A stretch of DNA of 64,000 bases, from NCBI GenBank assembly GCA_944548615.1, contig OX155955.1, positions 6,618,368-6,682,367 on the forward strand. Direction: 5' to 3'. The notes under the pieces were generated by a model. That model had not been told where the DNA came from and did not search any database. It saw only the letters and a list, made by a program, of their open reading frames with translations. Both the position numbers and the translations under genes were made by a program. The DNA is from Micropterix aruncella. Lineage: Eukaryota; Arthropoda; Insecta; Lepidoptera; Micropterigidae. Positions 10,921 through 22,000 of this stretch are shown piece by piece. Every line of letters begins with the position of its first letter. The stretch's first letter is position 1.

Positions 10921-12749
10921 GAAGCGAACAACCGGAGATATCCAATGCGGGGGCGGGCCCATCAAAAAGCCCACCTAAAACCCGCATCAGATATAACGCT
11001 ACAAAAAATCTGAGAGAGGGCCTAACTGCCAATACCCGAGCCTCCAGTGCTAACTCTAAGCCGGAGGACGGGATCGCAGAGGCCCGTGGGGCGCCCAAAC
11101 ACCCCAAATAGGTGCCAACCACTCCAAGCCCCTCCCATCAGGCGACAGGGAAAAGACCGAAAGTCTCCGACCAAAGTGCTTACGTCCAGGCCACCAAAGG
11201 ACTCATCAGGCTGGCCCGAACCCGCTGAGGGTCTCAAGCTCTGGAATAAGGAGATAGAATACGCAACAGTAGTCAAATACCTTGTAGTTTATCTAGACCC
11301 AAAGCTTAATTGGAAGCACCACCTCTAGCGCAAGAGAACAAGCTTCTGTACCTCTTTGTGGACTTGCAAAAGAGTCATGGGAAATACCTGGGGGTTCAAA
11401 CCTAGGGTCGCCTTATGGCTCTACAGGGCAGTATTGCTGCCTAGACTAACCTATTCTGCCATAGTCTGGTGGTCCAGGGTGAAAAACCTCAAGACAAAAA
11501 ACATGCTTAAAGTCATCAAGGTAACAGATGGCTGCAACTGGCGTTATGAAGGCCACGCCTACATAGGGATTAGAGGTGGCACTCTGCTGCCCGCCTCTGG
11601 ACAAGCTCATAATTCACTCCGCCAGACTTGCAGCAAACAGACTGAAGTGTTTGGGTAAGTAGAAGCTAGGAGGGCACAATCATCCTGAGCTAAACATCTT
11701 CCACAAAAGCCCATTCACTCTGACCTAGGATCGACTACTAAAAAAATCCTATAAAATCGTAATACCCACCAGGGAAGTCTGAAAGAATCCGCAGTGACTG
11801 CAAAGTCACAACGCGAACGCCTGGTTCACCAACGGGTCAGGAACAAATGGACGTTTTGAGGCAGGCATGTTCGGACCCAAATCCAACCACAGAATTAGCA
11901 TCCCCCTTGGACAATATGCCACGGTTTTCCAAGCCGAGGTGTTTGCCATATTGGAATGCATAAAACTTCAAAGTCGACTTGAGGTAAAAAAAAAAGAAAA
12001 ATCCTCACCTGCTCTGACAGCAGAGCAGCACTGTACGCTCTGGCTAAAGCCACCACAGAATCTTCTGTGGTCTGGGACTGCATGCAAGAGCTCAACAAAT
12101 TGGGAAAAGCCAACAAAATCACCCTGATATGGATACCGGGTCATCAAGGCATACCCGGCAACGTAGAGGCCGACAGACTGGTAAAACTGGACACACTGGA
12201 ATGCCCGGTGGAGCCAGTTGTTGAGGTTCCCTTCGCTACAGGTAAAATAATCATCAGGGACTGCTTGGAGCAAGAACATCGGGCATCCTTGAAACAGAGC
12301 CAGGGATGTCGCCAGGCAAAAGCCATGATGGAGCAATCACTATAAAAGAAAACCAAGGGCCTAATTAACATGAGCAAGAAGAACCTTAGAACCACTATCG
12401 GTCTCCTCACCGGATACATTACCCTTAGACCACATCTATTCAACCTTGGCTTGACCGAGAGCAAGGACTGGCGAATATGTGGCGAAGAACTTGAAGACAG
12501 CATACACATCGTTGGTCGCCGCCCAGGCCTCGCCGCAAAAAAAATACAGTTTATTGGGAGGAGCCTTTCTCGAACCTAGTGATCTGCCCAACTTGAAGGT
12601 CAGTGATCTGCTTGGACTGGTAAGCAGTACTCGGCTACTAGCTGACCACTGACCCAACCACAAAAAGGCCAGTTACAAAAGATCTTTTAGATCCAGGTAA
12701 CATCAAAGGCTGGAAACAAGCCCCCCACTCCGTTTACTACTACTACTAC
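10921..12749 (+). mobile_element. 5'-truncated LINE with RNase H (I/Loa/R1-like), 14-bp target duplication
   Basis: The 1.83-kb insertion lies between two identical copies of TATGACCGATACTT (10907-10920 and 12750-12763). It ends in a TAC-triplet tail (TTACTACTACTACTAC). Its + strand holds broken RT and RNase H reading frames (next entry). The target duplication, truncation and tail are the hallmarks of target-primed reverse transcription. Confidence 0.9.
11047..12579 (+). pseudogene. Broken RT/RNase H ORF2 of the LINE
   Basis: In order on the + strand: VVYLDPKLNWKHHL (RT end), KPRVALWLYRAVLLPRLTYS with AIVWWSRVK (thumb), then RNase H pieces QYATVFQAEVFAILECIKLQ and TLIWIPGHQGIPGNVEADRL, then the C-terminal LRTTIGLLTGYITLRPHLFN and a WRIC-type zinc knuckle remnant. 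The RNase H Glu (QAEVFAI) and the GHQGIPGNVEAD block are recognisable. The pieces lie in different frames with stops between, so it is dead. RNase H after RT points to the I/Loa/R1 group and excludes CR1. Confidence 0.85.
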
Positions 12750-12763
12750 TATGACCGATACTT

Positions 12764-13925
12764 TAGGATTTGTTATTGCTTGCGGTAAGATCCGTTTATT
12801 ATTAATATAAGGGCAAAATAAATTTATTATTTCAGGCGACATGATATCTGGGAACAGCTATATCTGAAGAATTTTAGTTTTATGTGTTTTTAAAAATTAT
12901 AAGCATTAATTTAAAAAAGTTTCTAAGTGAATCCCTCGATAATGAACCAATTTAAAATTTTGACTCAAAAAAGTTGCTCATTGCCTTGTACATTAAGGCT
13001 TTAAACTGACTTCGAAATCTTTCAGGCGCGATTACTAATTTTATTATATTGACTGGTTAATTCTCTAGGGTCGCATTATTTATTTAGGCCCTAAATTAAT
13101 TACAATTAATTAAAACGTGAGAACGCTCTGAGAGTTCCGCTAAATATGCTTAGCCATTAACACCCTTATACGACCACTTCGAAAAATAGTTATTCTGTGC
13201 TATCTCTGCGATATAACGTTTAGTATGCGCCTGGTGGCCGGCGCAAGCGGACGTGGAATCGCGCTTTACACTTCGTCAACGCTGGTTTTTTATTGGTTCG
13301 ACTACTAAAAAATTGTACAAATTGACAATTTTTTAGTAGTCGAACACTAAAATTTGACCCCGCCCTACAAAATTGACCCCGCCTATTTTTTGCGTGTCCG
13401 CCCATTTCGGATATTTTTCTGAGGTCTCATGTCGTCGAAATTTCTAAATCAAATGCGACTAACGTTTTTATATGTATGAATGGATATAAAAAGTAGTTCG
13501 TTCATAAATTGATAAAGTTTGTAGGGCTTCTAGGCGAATGGTTATTCTAAAGCTTTTACGCCACGATTCATGCCAAACTTGGGTAGGTACATGATATAAG
13601 TTTTGCAAGACTTAGTGCGATACGGAAAATTGTGAAGCAGGCAAACTTTATATCACAAGGAAGCAGACGTAAACTTTAAGAGGGCGAAGTAGGGAGAGCT
13701 CGATATAATATGTATAGTCTCAAAGGAGAGAAAGGTCCTTAATGTTGAAGTAACATAATTTCAACATTTTAATAACATGCAAGACAGTTTTGAATCCTAA
13801 GTCAAATTATGACTGCGAAAACCTAAGTCAAAAGGTTTTGGCGACTCAAAGTTGAGCATTTTCTTTTAAAGACCTTAACTATAAACTGCCCCCTTTCTCT
13901 TTTCTATATTTATCAGCCCCATTTT
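12764..13925. other. Intergenic DNA
   Basis: Holds the perfect 21-bp hairpin (13296-13345) and a short duplicated AAATTGACCCCGCC unit (about 13352-13384). No gene recognised. Confidence 0.5.
13296..13345. repeat. Perfect 21-bp hairpin with 8-base loop
   Basis: GTTCGACTACTAAAAAATTGT (13296-13316) is followed by ACAAATTG and then the exact reverse complement (13325-13345). Possible core of a foldback element. Confidence 0.9.
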
Positions 13926-15470
13926 TTAAAGTAAAAGTAAAGTAAAGTAAAAGGTATTTATTTCCAATACAACCATACAATTGTGTAGGAATGACAGTAA
14001 TTAATCTTAAACAGTTACTCAATTTAGACAAGAGATGATATACAATATATAGCTTTAAACTTACCAATTTACAAAAACATAGACTATATGATAACAGTTT
14101 ACAACAAAACAATTAACGGTAAATAATATGTATTAGATTAAATGGGTAGATACGATGCTATGTATTTTAAAAATATTCTAAGAAGTCGTTATGGGCATAC
14201 ATGTTGATTTTAAGCAGATAGACTCGGATGGATCTCTTGAAAATATCGATGTTTTTAATTGCTTTTAATCTTTCGGGCAATTTATTGAAAAGTTTGAGGC
14301 CTAAGTATCGACTAGTCGCCTGGAACTTGGCAGTACGTGCTACGAACGGTTGGAGATACAGGGTTTTATTCCTGGTGTCATGTCGATGTACTTCCTCGTG
14401 GGATATGGCCGAGCTCTTATTGCAATAGAATTCGCAAAGAGCTTCTTGAGCAAAAATCGCATATACGGTCAATATCCCTAGTTTTTGGAAGTGTTCACGA
14501 CATGACTGCCGTGGACCAATACCTACTATCGCACGTATGGCTCTTTTCTGGAGAGTGAATACACTGTTGATGTGTGCTGCATTACCCCATAAAAGAATAC
14601 CATAGCGCAGGTGTGACTCAACTAGCGCGTAATAGGCCGATATTACTTCAGTTCTCTCCAAACAATTTCTGATGCGTAATAAAGCATAGCAGGCTGACGA
14701 AAGTTTTGACTTAACATGCTCTATATGTAGATTCCATGACATCTTTGCATCCAGATGTAGTCCGAGGAATTTAACTGATTCCGCAAGTTCAACCGGGTAG
14801 TTAACTTTTATAGATGATGTCTTGCTATTAAAATTTAAAATAACAGTTTTAGACATATTTAGAGACATCTTGTTCGCATTAAACCAATCATCAAGTTCAC
14901 CAAGAGATGTATTGATATTGGCAGTGAGCGTATTTATGTTGTCAGCTTCAACTACAGCGCTAGTATCGTCTGCAAATTGGGTGACTTCACATTTAGATAG
15001 ATTTGGACTCAGGTCATCTATGTAAATAATGAAAAGCAACGGTCCAAGAATTGAGCCTTGGGGTACTCCAATATTGACAGTAAGTATTTCGGAAGTTGCT
15101 ACGGACTCGAATAGATCTCTGCCAATATTGGCTATTTCCACTTTTTGCATTCTGTTTTGCAGATAAGTCTTGAATAGGTTATTTGCCGTACCTCGGATGC
15201 CATAATAGTCTAATTTTGCAAGTAGAAGATCGGTTTGGACGCAATCAAAGGCTCGACTGAGGTCACAAAAAATGGCAGCCGAATACCTTTTCATATTTAG
15301 ACATGTATGTATTTGATTGCAACACTTCAACATTGCCTGTTGGGTCGATTTCTTTTTCATAAAACCAAATTGTGTGCCGAGAACCTTACCACCTCGTATC
15401 CCCTTTGCGCTGTTAACCTTCAAGTATATATTCACACAAAATAGGACGATATTGACCCTGCTCTCAATGT
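13926..15470 (-). mobile_element. 5'-truncated CR1/Jockey-type LINE with (TTTAC)n tail
   Basis: An RT reading frame (14167-15435) is followed on the - strand by a 3'UTR of about 240 bp ending in TTTAC pentamers (13929-13954), a microsatellite 3' end typical of CR1-like elements. The 5' part, including the endonuclease, is missing. Confidence 0.8.
14167..15435 (-). CDS. Reverse transcriptase of a CR1/Jockey-type LINE (5'-truncated, open)
   Basis: 422 codons without a stop. RT blocks are in order: FCDLSRAFDCVQ (residues 56-67, first catalytic Asp), NIGVPQGSILGPLLF (121-135), QFADDTSA (153-160, catalytic YxDD-type motif as FADD), then FLGLHLDAKMSW, WGNAAHINSVFTLQKRAIRA and the C-terminal LFNKLPERLKAIKNIDIFKR. 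The endonuclease domain and the RT fingers before LGTQFGFMKKKSTQQA are missing, since a full ORF2 would have about 900-1000 residues. The upstream ATG is fortuitous. The intact frame suggests a rather recent insertion. Open frames on the + strand within it (14228-15025) are shadows. Confidence 0.9.
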   Translation of the reverse strand: MNIYLKVNSAKGIRGGKVLGTQFGFMKKKSTQQAMLKCCNQIHTCLNMKRYSAAIFCDLSRAFDCVQTDLLLAKLDYYGIRGTANNLFKTYLQNRMQKVEIANIGRDLFESVATSEILTVNIGVPQGSILGPLLFIIYIDDLSPNLSKCEVTQFADDTSAVVEADNINTLTANINTSLGELDDWFNANKMSLNMSKTVILNFNSKTSSIKVNYPVELAESVKFLGLHLDAKMSWNLHIEHVKSKLSSACYALLRIRNCLERTEVISAYYALVESHLRYGILLWGNAAHINSVFTLQKRAIRAIVGIGPRQSCREHFQKLGILTVYAIFAQEALCEFYCNKSSAISHEEVHRHDTRNKTLYLQPFVARTAKFQATSRYLGLKLFNKLPERLKAIKNIDIFKRSIRVYLLKINMYAHNDFLEYF

Positions 15471-15767
15471 TTCAAAATGACTTTTAGTCTCCTGACTTTC
15501 AACAGTCTCAAAACTTCACTAAGACTAAAATAATTTAAAAAAACCAAATTTAAAAAAAAACTTTAGTTCCCTATAACGGACCTGATTTCTACACCCCCCA
15601 TGTTGTCTCTCTGTTTTGGATATGGCTAACAAAAGCTTAAATTTATAATACATATCATCCATTTAAAAAAAATAATGTAAGCACGAGATATACATAGGTA
15701 CATATTACTGAAGCATTACATATTATTCGTTCTTGGACCAGTAACAAAGAAGAAAGCACACTGCAGC

Positions 15768-15900
15768 GGGCTAGTCCCAGTTGGGTGACAGAATCAAATA
15801 AGGAAAAGATTAAGGTTTTGCCATTCGGTTCCTGTTAGTTTTGTTAACAAAATCAATGTTTTATAGTGATTAATTCTTAAATCAATAAATAAAAATAAAT
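15768..15900 (+). mobile_element. LINE A, short 3' fragment
   Basis: GGGCTAGTCCCAGTTGGGTG, AAGGTTTTGCCATTCGGTTC and an AAATA-type tail match the end of LINE A at 1970-2090. Only the last ~130 bp are present. Confidence 0.75.
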
Positions 15901-16028
15901 CTTGATCACTATGTCAACGCCTAACTAGGCATAGTCCTGTACTAAGGCAGACGTACGAGAAAATTGTTTTACCTGTGCATACGTTTGGATTTATTTTAAA
16001 GAAAAAAAAATAGAGAAATCACGTTAGA

Positions 16029-16405
16029 ACTTATAAGCATGGGCGTACCCAGCTTTTGGCCCAGGAGGGGGGGGGGCAAATCAGAAATTTAGACAGGGTC
16101 CACCGCGTACTACACGAAACATTAGGTGCATGTAGTGTGTAGTATAGGTGACACCCGCAGGAGATCCTACTTTATGGGTAGTAAAATAAAATAAATAATT
16201 CACTCTCGAGGGGCCTTGGACATCGTCACAGACCACCATCAAAATTATTGTAATTGTAATCAAAAGTGCAAATTATATTACTGCAATTGTAAAGCAAGTC
16301 GTACCGACAATAGTAGGTACCTAGGCATACAAAATCCAGGGGGGGGGGGGGGCAGCTGCCCTCCCCTGCCCCCCCCCCCCCCTGAGTACGCCCATGCTTA
16401 TAAGT
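16029..16405. mobile_element. MITE with 20-bp terminal inverted repeats and G/C runs
   Basis: ACTTATAAGCATGGGCGTAC at 16029-16048 has its exact reverse complement at 16386-16405. Next to each end lies a long run of G or C (16066-16076; 16340-16352 and 16371-16382), and a short mirrored ..GGCAGCTGCC.. sits near the right end. 377 bp and no coding region. G-rich inner ends resemble hAT-derived MITEs, but the family is not certain. Confidence 0.85.
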
Positions 16406-16602
16406 ATTAAATAAATCATGAAGTATCACTAGGAAAAAAGATTAAAGATGGGAATAAAAATAGAGTACTGATTTAAAATAGTCAAAAGTATTATCGCTAA
16501 TGCCAGATCCTAGCAGTGATTTCCAAAGGTTGCACCAGAAATATAGAAAAAATATCTGACAAAACATATATAGCATTTCTCGGCCGATATAGAAAAAACG
16601 CC

Positions 16603-16682
16603 AAATGGCCGAGAGGTAAAAACACTGTTTTACACTACAGGGTACCCGGGTTCGAAACCTCGCTCCGACACATTTTTTTTAA
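16603..16682 (+). repeat. tRNA-like sequence (Ser/Leu type), SINE head or pseudo-tRNA
   Basis: AATGGCCGAGAGGT (box A-like) and GGGTTCGAAACCTCG (box B) lie at tRNA spacing, and a T-run (TTTTTTTT) follows as a pol III-type stop. The acceptor stem does not pair, so it is not a working tRNA gene. Confidence 0.6.
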
Positions 16683-17228
16683 ACGAAATGATAGACACAG
16701 GTAGTAAAAATAACAAAAATGAAAGAAAAGTTTAAATTATGCAGTTGAAGCAAATGAATAATACAAAAAAATTAGACTAGTACATATTTTTCAAGAATAT
16801 TTATAATTATTTAATATTGACGCTAGTGGAATCTCGCACCAGCCAGTAAATTATCCCAACCTAATTAATTAGGTACTAATAACTAAATACAAAAATGTAT
16901 CCTTCTAATCCTCGGTAGATCGTCAGTGGCAGTCCACGAAGATGTTGTTTTTAATAGCACCCACTTGTAATCGCTGTAACCTAATAATTAAGCCGCGCAG
17001 ATATTTGAAATTAAGCGGAACCTGGTTAATTAAACGGGTTAACTTTCATTAGGCGGTCGGGATAATGAAAATCAAAGTGATGCTTTGGACCCATGTAATC
17101 ATGCTACACAACTTACCAACTGGTGAATATAGTACTATAGGCAAAAATCTTATTTTGAATAAAACGAGATCTCTCCTTCTTTCAGCAAGACTTCGTTCAT
17201 TTCAAGAACTAGCTGTTTATTCTTAGAA
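16683..17228. other. Intergenic AT-rich DNA
   Basis: Nothing recognised. Confidence 0.5.
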
Positions 17229-17989
17229 CTAGCAGTTTCCCGCGGCTTCGCTTCGTTTGAAATCGATTTGTTAATTTAAGTAGGGTGGCGTTTATTTGCC
17301 TTTTCAGACGCTACCTTTAGATATATAGTTCAAGACGGCTCCCTCAGATGCACGTTACCTATATCGTAGACGTACGAGTCTTGTTCTTCGCCACCCGCAC
17401 CGCCTTCCGCTGTACGCTGACCTAGGTATTTCGAGGTGCTTGCACGCGTCACTAATATAAGATATCTCTATAATTATACCACCTAAAAACTTGCAGTAAA
17501 TGGCTAATTTCATGTCTATTCCGTGATAATGGATTAATTAATTTTGATAAGGATTCTTATTTTATTGCTAATGTTTTCAACAAACACTTCCTAATTAGTT
17601 TTCTTATTTTTTTGAGACATAAAAGCAGTTATTGTTGCTTAAATATAAAAGTTGGATATATGCTGTCCCCGACTTTTTTATACATCTCTTTGAGGCCGAT
17701 ATTTTGTCATATATTGTTTTCACATATATAAAATCGTTTCGTCAGCGCACGCCGATAAAACAACTCACCAGCTATTTCTTTTCGACTTGGTTAATAAGTA
17801 TCGTAGTTTGGTATCGAAACCCAAGATTTATCGCAATAAAATATAGCCTTTAGCACTCATCGATAATGGAGCTTTCCATTAGTGAAAGAATTGGATAAGT
17901 AGTTTCGCAGATTACTCTCTACATACAAACTTACAAACATACAAACTTACAAACTTACAAACATTACTTCTTTATAATATTAGTACAGA
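17229..17989 (-). mobile_element. Non-autonomous Helitron (761 bp)
   Basis: On the - strand it begins A|TCTGTACTAATATTATAAAG and ends ..GAAGCCGCGGGAAACTGCTAG|T (last 20 shown from AAGCC). 5' TC, 3' CTAG and insertion between A and T are the Helitron rules. The first ~330 bp match the head of the element at 30469 closely. No Rep/helicase gene is present. Confidence 0.85.
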
Positions 17990-18416
17990 TAAGAAAATTG
18001 AATGAACCTATTTACTAAATGAATAGCATAAAAAGTTTATATACAAAGTCTGCCTGTTTAGGCCGAAGCCTGTACCAAGATAGACTCGACTATGTTAGTT
18101 GTAGGTTGTGAATTGTGCGCACACTTACCAAAGTAATATAACTAAGAAAATAATAAATAAATAAAATGAATCTAATAGCACTAATAAATAGGTTGTGTGT
18201 AACTGAATAATGTATAGTGATACCTAATACTTGTACAATATCATGTTGGAGAAAATAAAAATAAATTTAAATTTTACTAACAGAAATATTTATAAAATAA
18301 TAATAATAATAATCATAATACAACACAAAAAAGCTAAAATTTAAATGATAGATAGTCAGTAAATAGAGGAAAAATAGCCTAAAAGCCTAGCCTAGAAATA
18401 ATGAAAAAAGCGTAAT
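17990..18416. other. Intergenic AT-rich DNA
   Basis: Contains ..GTTTAGGCCGAAGCCTGTACC.. (about 18056), part of a minor dispersed sequence also seen near 3730 and 15920. No gene. Confidence 0.4.
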
Positions 18417-18670
18417 AAATAATCAGGTTGAATAGTCAGGTTGCTAGTCGATAAATAATAGAGGAAAAAGATAATAATAATCCTAGAAGCAACAAATAAA
18501 AAGATAATAAAAATGAATGAAAAGGTTAACGATGAGCGTATTAAATAATCAGGTTGGATAGTCAGGTATCGAAAAGTAAAAAAAAAATAGTAGAGGAAAA
18601 AGGAAATAATAATCAAAGAAGCAACAAATAAAAAGATAATAAAAATTAAAAGTCAGGTTAAAGATGAGGA
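18417..18670. repeat. Tandem repeat, 126-bp unit, two copies plus a partial one
   Basis: AAATAATCAGGTTG recurs at 18417 and 18543. The units share TAGTCAGGT, ATAATAATC, AGAAGCAACAAATAAAAAGA and TAATAAAAAT. A weaker partial unit lies just before (about 18350-18416). The - strand Phe/Ile/Tyr-rich open frames here are composition artefacts. Confidence 0.75.
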
Positions 18671-18756
18671 GGCGTCTAATGGAAATGACAGAGATGAGCA
18701 CGTCAATCTCGTATCTGCCAAAATTCAGGAGCAATGTACTAATTTGTTTACTTGCT

Positions 18757-19080
18757 TTTTTTATATTTATTTATTTATTTATTTTATTTAATAATTAATT
18801 ACTATAATACATTGATTTACTAACAAAAATAACAGGAACCGAATGGCAAAACCTTAACCTTTTGCTTATTTGATTCTGTCACCCAACTGGGACTAGCCCG
18901 TTCTAGGGTGGACAGGACTCTAATATTACAATCAAGTTTGCTTGAGCTTGATTGCTTACAGATGTACAAGTTTTAGTAAAAAGCTAATAACACTAAATTA
19001 CCCTAAACCGTGGTCTTAAAAAAAAAATTAATAATTATAATAAAAAATATTAAAAGATAATATAATAAATAAGATTGATG
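18757..19080 (-). mobile_element. LINE A, 3' end
   Basis: ATTTATTTATTTATTTTATT then GAACCGAATGGCAAAACCTT, TCACCCAACTGGGACTAGCC and GGACAGGACTCTAATATTAC: the reverse of the LINE A tail. Ends around the ..AAAGATAATATAATAAAT.. block. Confidence 0.75.
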
Positions 19081-22000
19081 GTAGTCTTTAAATTTGATTG
19101 AAAATCTTGGCCGCTATGTATGAATAATGTCCTTGCGCAAACTTTGACAGTATTTTGGGACGCATGTGTTTGTGAGTCGCTGTGCTTCTCGTTTGTGTTG
19201 CATTTTTGTGATTTTGTGTAGAAGAGGATTTTGTATGTAGTTTATGAGGAATAATTTTGCATATATTTGCCTAATATCCGATATTATTACCTATAATGAC
19301 TATACACTATCTGCAATAAAGTGCTGATAACAAAAAAGACAACATCATTCCATAAATTGAATCATAATAACGTTCTTGATAAATCGTTTTTTTAAGGAAA
19401 GTGGAATTAATAAAATTATCTCGTTTATATAATGTGTAATATTTTTTTGGTTCTATCGCAAAGTGTAGGACATACTATATACATGTAACCTAATCAAAGA
19501 AAAAAAAAATGAAATTAACATCTAATAAACGGGTGATCTTTCCTTATTTGTCTAGATGTACCGATCAAAGTAAAAAAAATAAAAATCAGTGTAAATTCAT
19601 TGCGTACATATGCTGAAAGTCAAGAGACAATAAATAGTGCATCCAACTTTATATATTCATTTTGAGTGATTTTATGTGTTCCTTCATTGGAAAAAAACCG
19701 ACAAGGAAAATCACTAACCATTTTCTTTTGTACTATTATTGTCAAGTTAAAAGATTTGTATGTAATATATAGATAATACAAATTTAAAAAAAATTAATAA
19801 AAATATATTATATCAACCTTAAAGTAACATAACAAACCTTTGCGGACAATATTCCGGTACCTACAATGAAGCCATCGTTTGGTCAGCGGCATTACACGTT
19901 TAAACCGCATAGGATATTTAGGGGGGGGGATTCTTGTCTAGAGGCCTAAATTTTAGGAGAAGGATAAAAAAAATATTAAAACATTTTTACAATCCATTTT
20001 TTTACGAAATGTTTATTGACGTTTCAAGAATAAAAAAAAAACACCAACAAAAAAAAAACAAAAATTCAAAGAGTTAAAGGCTAGTGAAGTGGGGGGGAAA
20101 AAAAGGTGCGTCCTGGTTGACATGTTTCCAACCCTTGTTGTGTTATGTAAAAAAATAAATAAAAAGATCGCTATGGCCTGGACCCTGGAAAGATAGCTAT
20201 TCTTTTTTTTTCGCAACATGGCGACGATTTGAAAAAATATATATTTTTGCCACTGTTTTTTTTATTTTTCTATTTTTTTTTATATTGTGTTTTTTTCAAA
20301 ATCCGTGGTCTTGGATACAGAGGGATAAGCAAAGATGATTGTAATCAAATTTCAAATAAATTGTTTAAGTAGAACTTGAGATACAATGTCAACTAGTTCG
20401 TAAAAAGTATTTTCGAGAAAAAAGCGTTTAAAGTTCGAGACAATGATTCGGGAGCGTAACTCAGATAATGGTACTTAATTCTCACATTTGGTTCTACTTC
20501 AAAATAAACATTTTCCGAAGTTCTTACAGCTAAACGAGCTGTTCTAGCTTCATAATCATGAAGTCGGTGATTACAATAAAGTACGGGGGTCTATTGATCG
20601 ATTCTTACCGGCAAGATCGGTTTATTTGCCACAAGAGTCGCTGTAACTCCGAAAATAGCTCGAAGTTTGAAAAATCCTTTTAAGGACATATTTTTAAAGG
20701 TCTAAAGTTTGAAAATATGCAAAGGAAAATAAACGATTATTTCAAATTCCTAGACTAGAATACTCCATAGCCGTCTCGATGCTAGCTAGCATTAAGCAGA
20801 GTAGGAGCAAGCCTATTTTTAAAATTAAAATATTTATTTGGATGAGTCAAGAGAGTGTGTCAATGCACTCTATGCTAGATATTTTAGTATAAACATATTG
20901 ATGAATAACAGTTTTTTTTTAAATATTATATTGAATTTAACTATTTTTAATATTTTTTATTGATATTGATTTTTTTACAGTTTTACTTTATTTTTTATAA
21001 TAATTAGACTATTAATCTTGCCACAATTATTTTTACCATTTTAAACAGTTGATTACTGTATAATATTTTTTGATTAACTTTTTCCTTTGGAAACGAAAGG
21101 AACGGGTATATCCCAGTTGGGCGGCGCTCATCAAATATAGCTAGTACAAAGAGTTTACTAAGTTTCGCTAAGTTAATTTTTCGCCATTGTTTATCGTCTT
21201 TCTATGTAATGTTGCTATGAAAATAGTTTTCGGTAACCTTTATTACATAAATAAGTAGCATTGCCGTGAATTGAACACTTGGAACAGTCAGAAAACAAAA
21301 AATAGAGAACTTTTATATTGAAGAGACATGTCGGAAAAATATGCATATTGTAGCAAAGTATCTTTATAAGTAAAGCAATCTTCTATTACATAATTCGAAT
21401 TTTTACAAAGCTCATTTTTATTACAGGCCCTTAATTGTTTGCCCGATTATTGAAAATTCTGCAAGAATTTTAATATGAAGTTGAATACACTGCACCATAA
21501 AAGAGGATCCTACTTTTTTTGTCAAAACTTGGGAAATGGAAGCTTTTTCTATTTCTTGTATTTACATTGTGGGTCACTTACTTTTGTGGGCTGTATTTAA
21601 ACGACCGTGTAATGTCGTCAGATAACAAGCAGGATTTTTAATATCCGGTTGTAGGCCAACTGATGCTATCCTGGAAAAATAAACTGAGAAGCAACTGTGA
21701 CGATATTAATTTATTTAAAAAAATCTCTTAGTGTGTCCATAGAACCTAGTCCCTAAGAAAATAATGCGTCCAATACAGAATTGCGTTCAATACGAATAAG
21801 ATTCCACGTCCTTCCCATAATAATATACCATACATAATGCTGTGGAAATATCTGAAGTAGACCAGTCAGATGTCTAGTTTCATTTAGTTTCGCCAGTTCG
21901 TCAGCATTTAAATCTCTTTTGAAGCTGGTTCCCCTATATATTTCTTGCACACTGATGCATGTGCAATGTATCACATTTCATTGTTCCAGAAAAAAATATT

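Noticed and set aside
11895..12509. - strand open frames of 75-122 codons
   Set aside because: Antisense to the RNase H region of the LINE on the + strand.
14228..15025. + strand open frames opposite the LINE reverse transcriptase
   Set aside because: Antisense shadows of the strong RT frame on the - strand.
16603..16682. tRNA-Ser/Leu gene
   Set aside because: No pairing acceptor stem; better explained as a SINE head or pseudo-tRNA.
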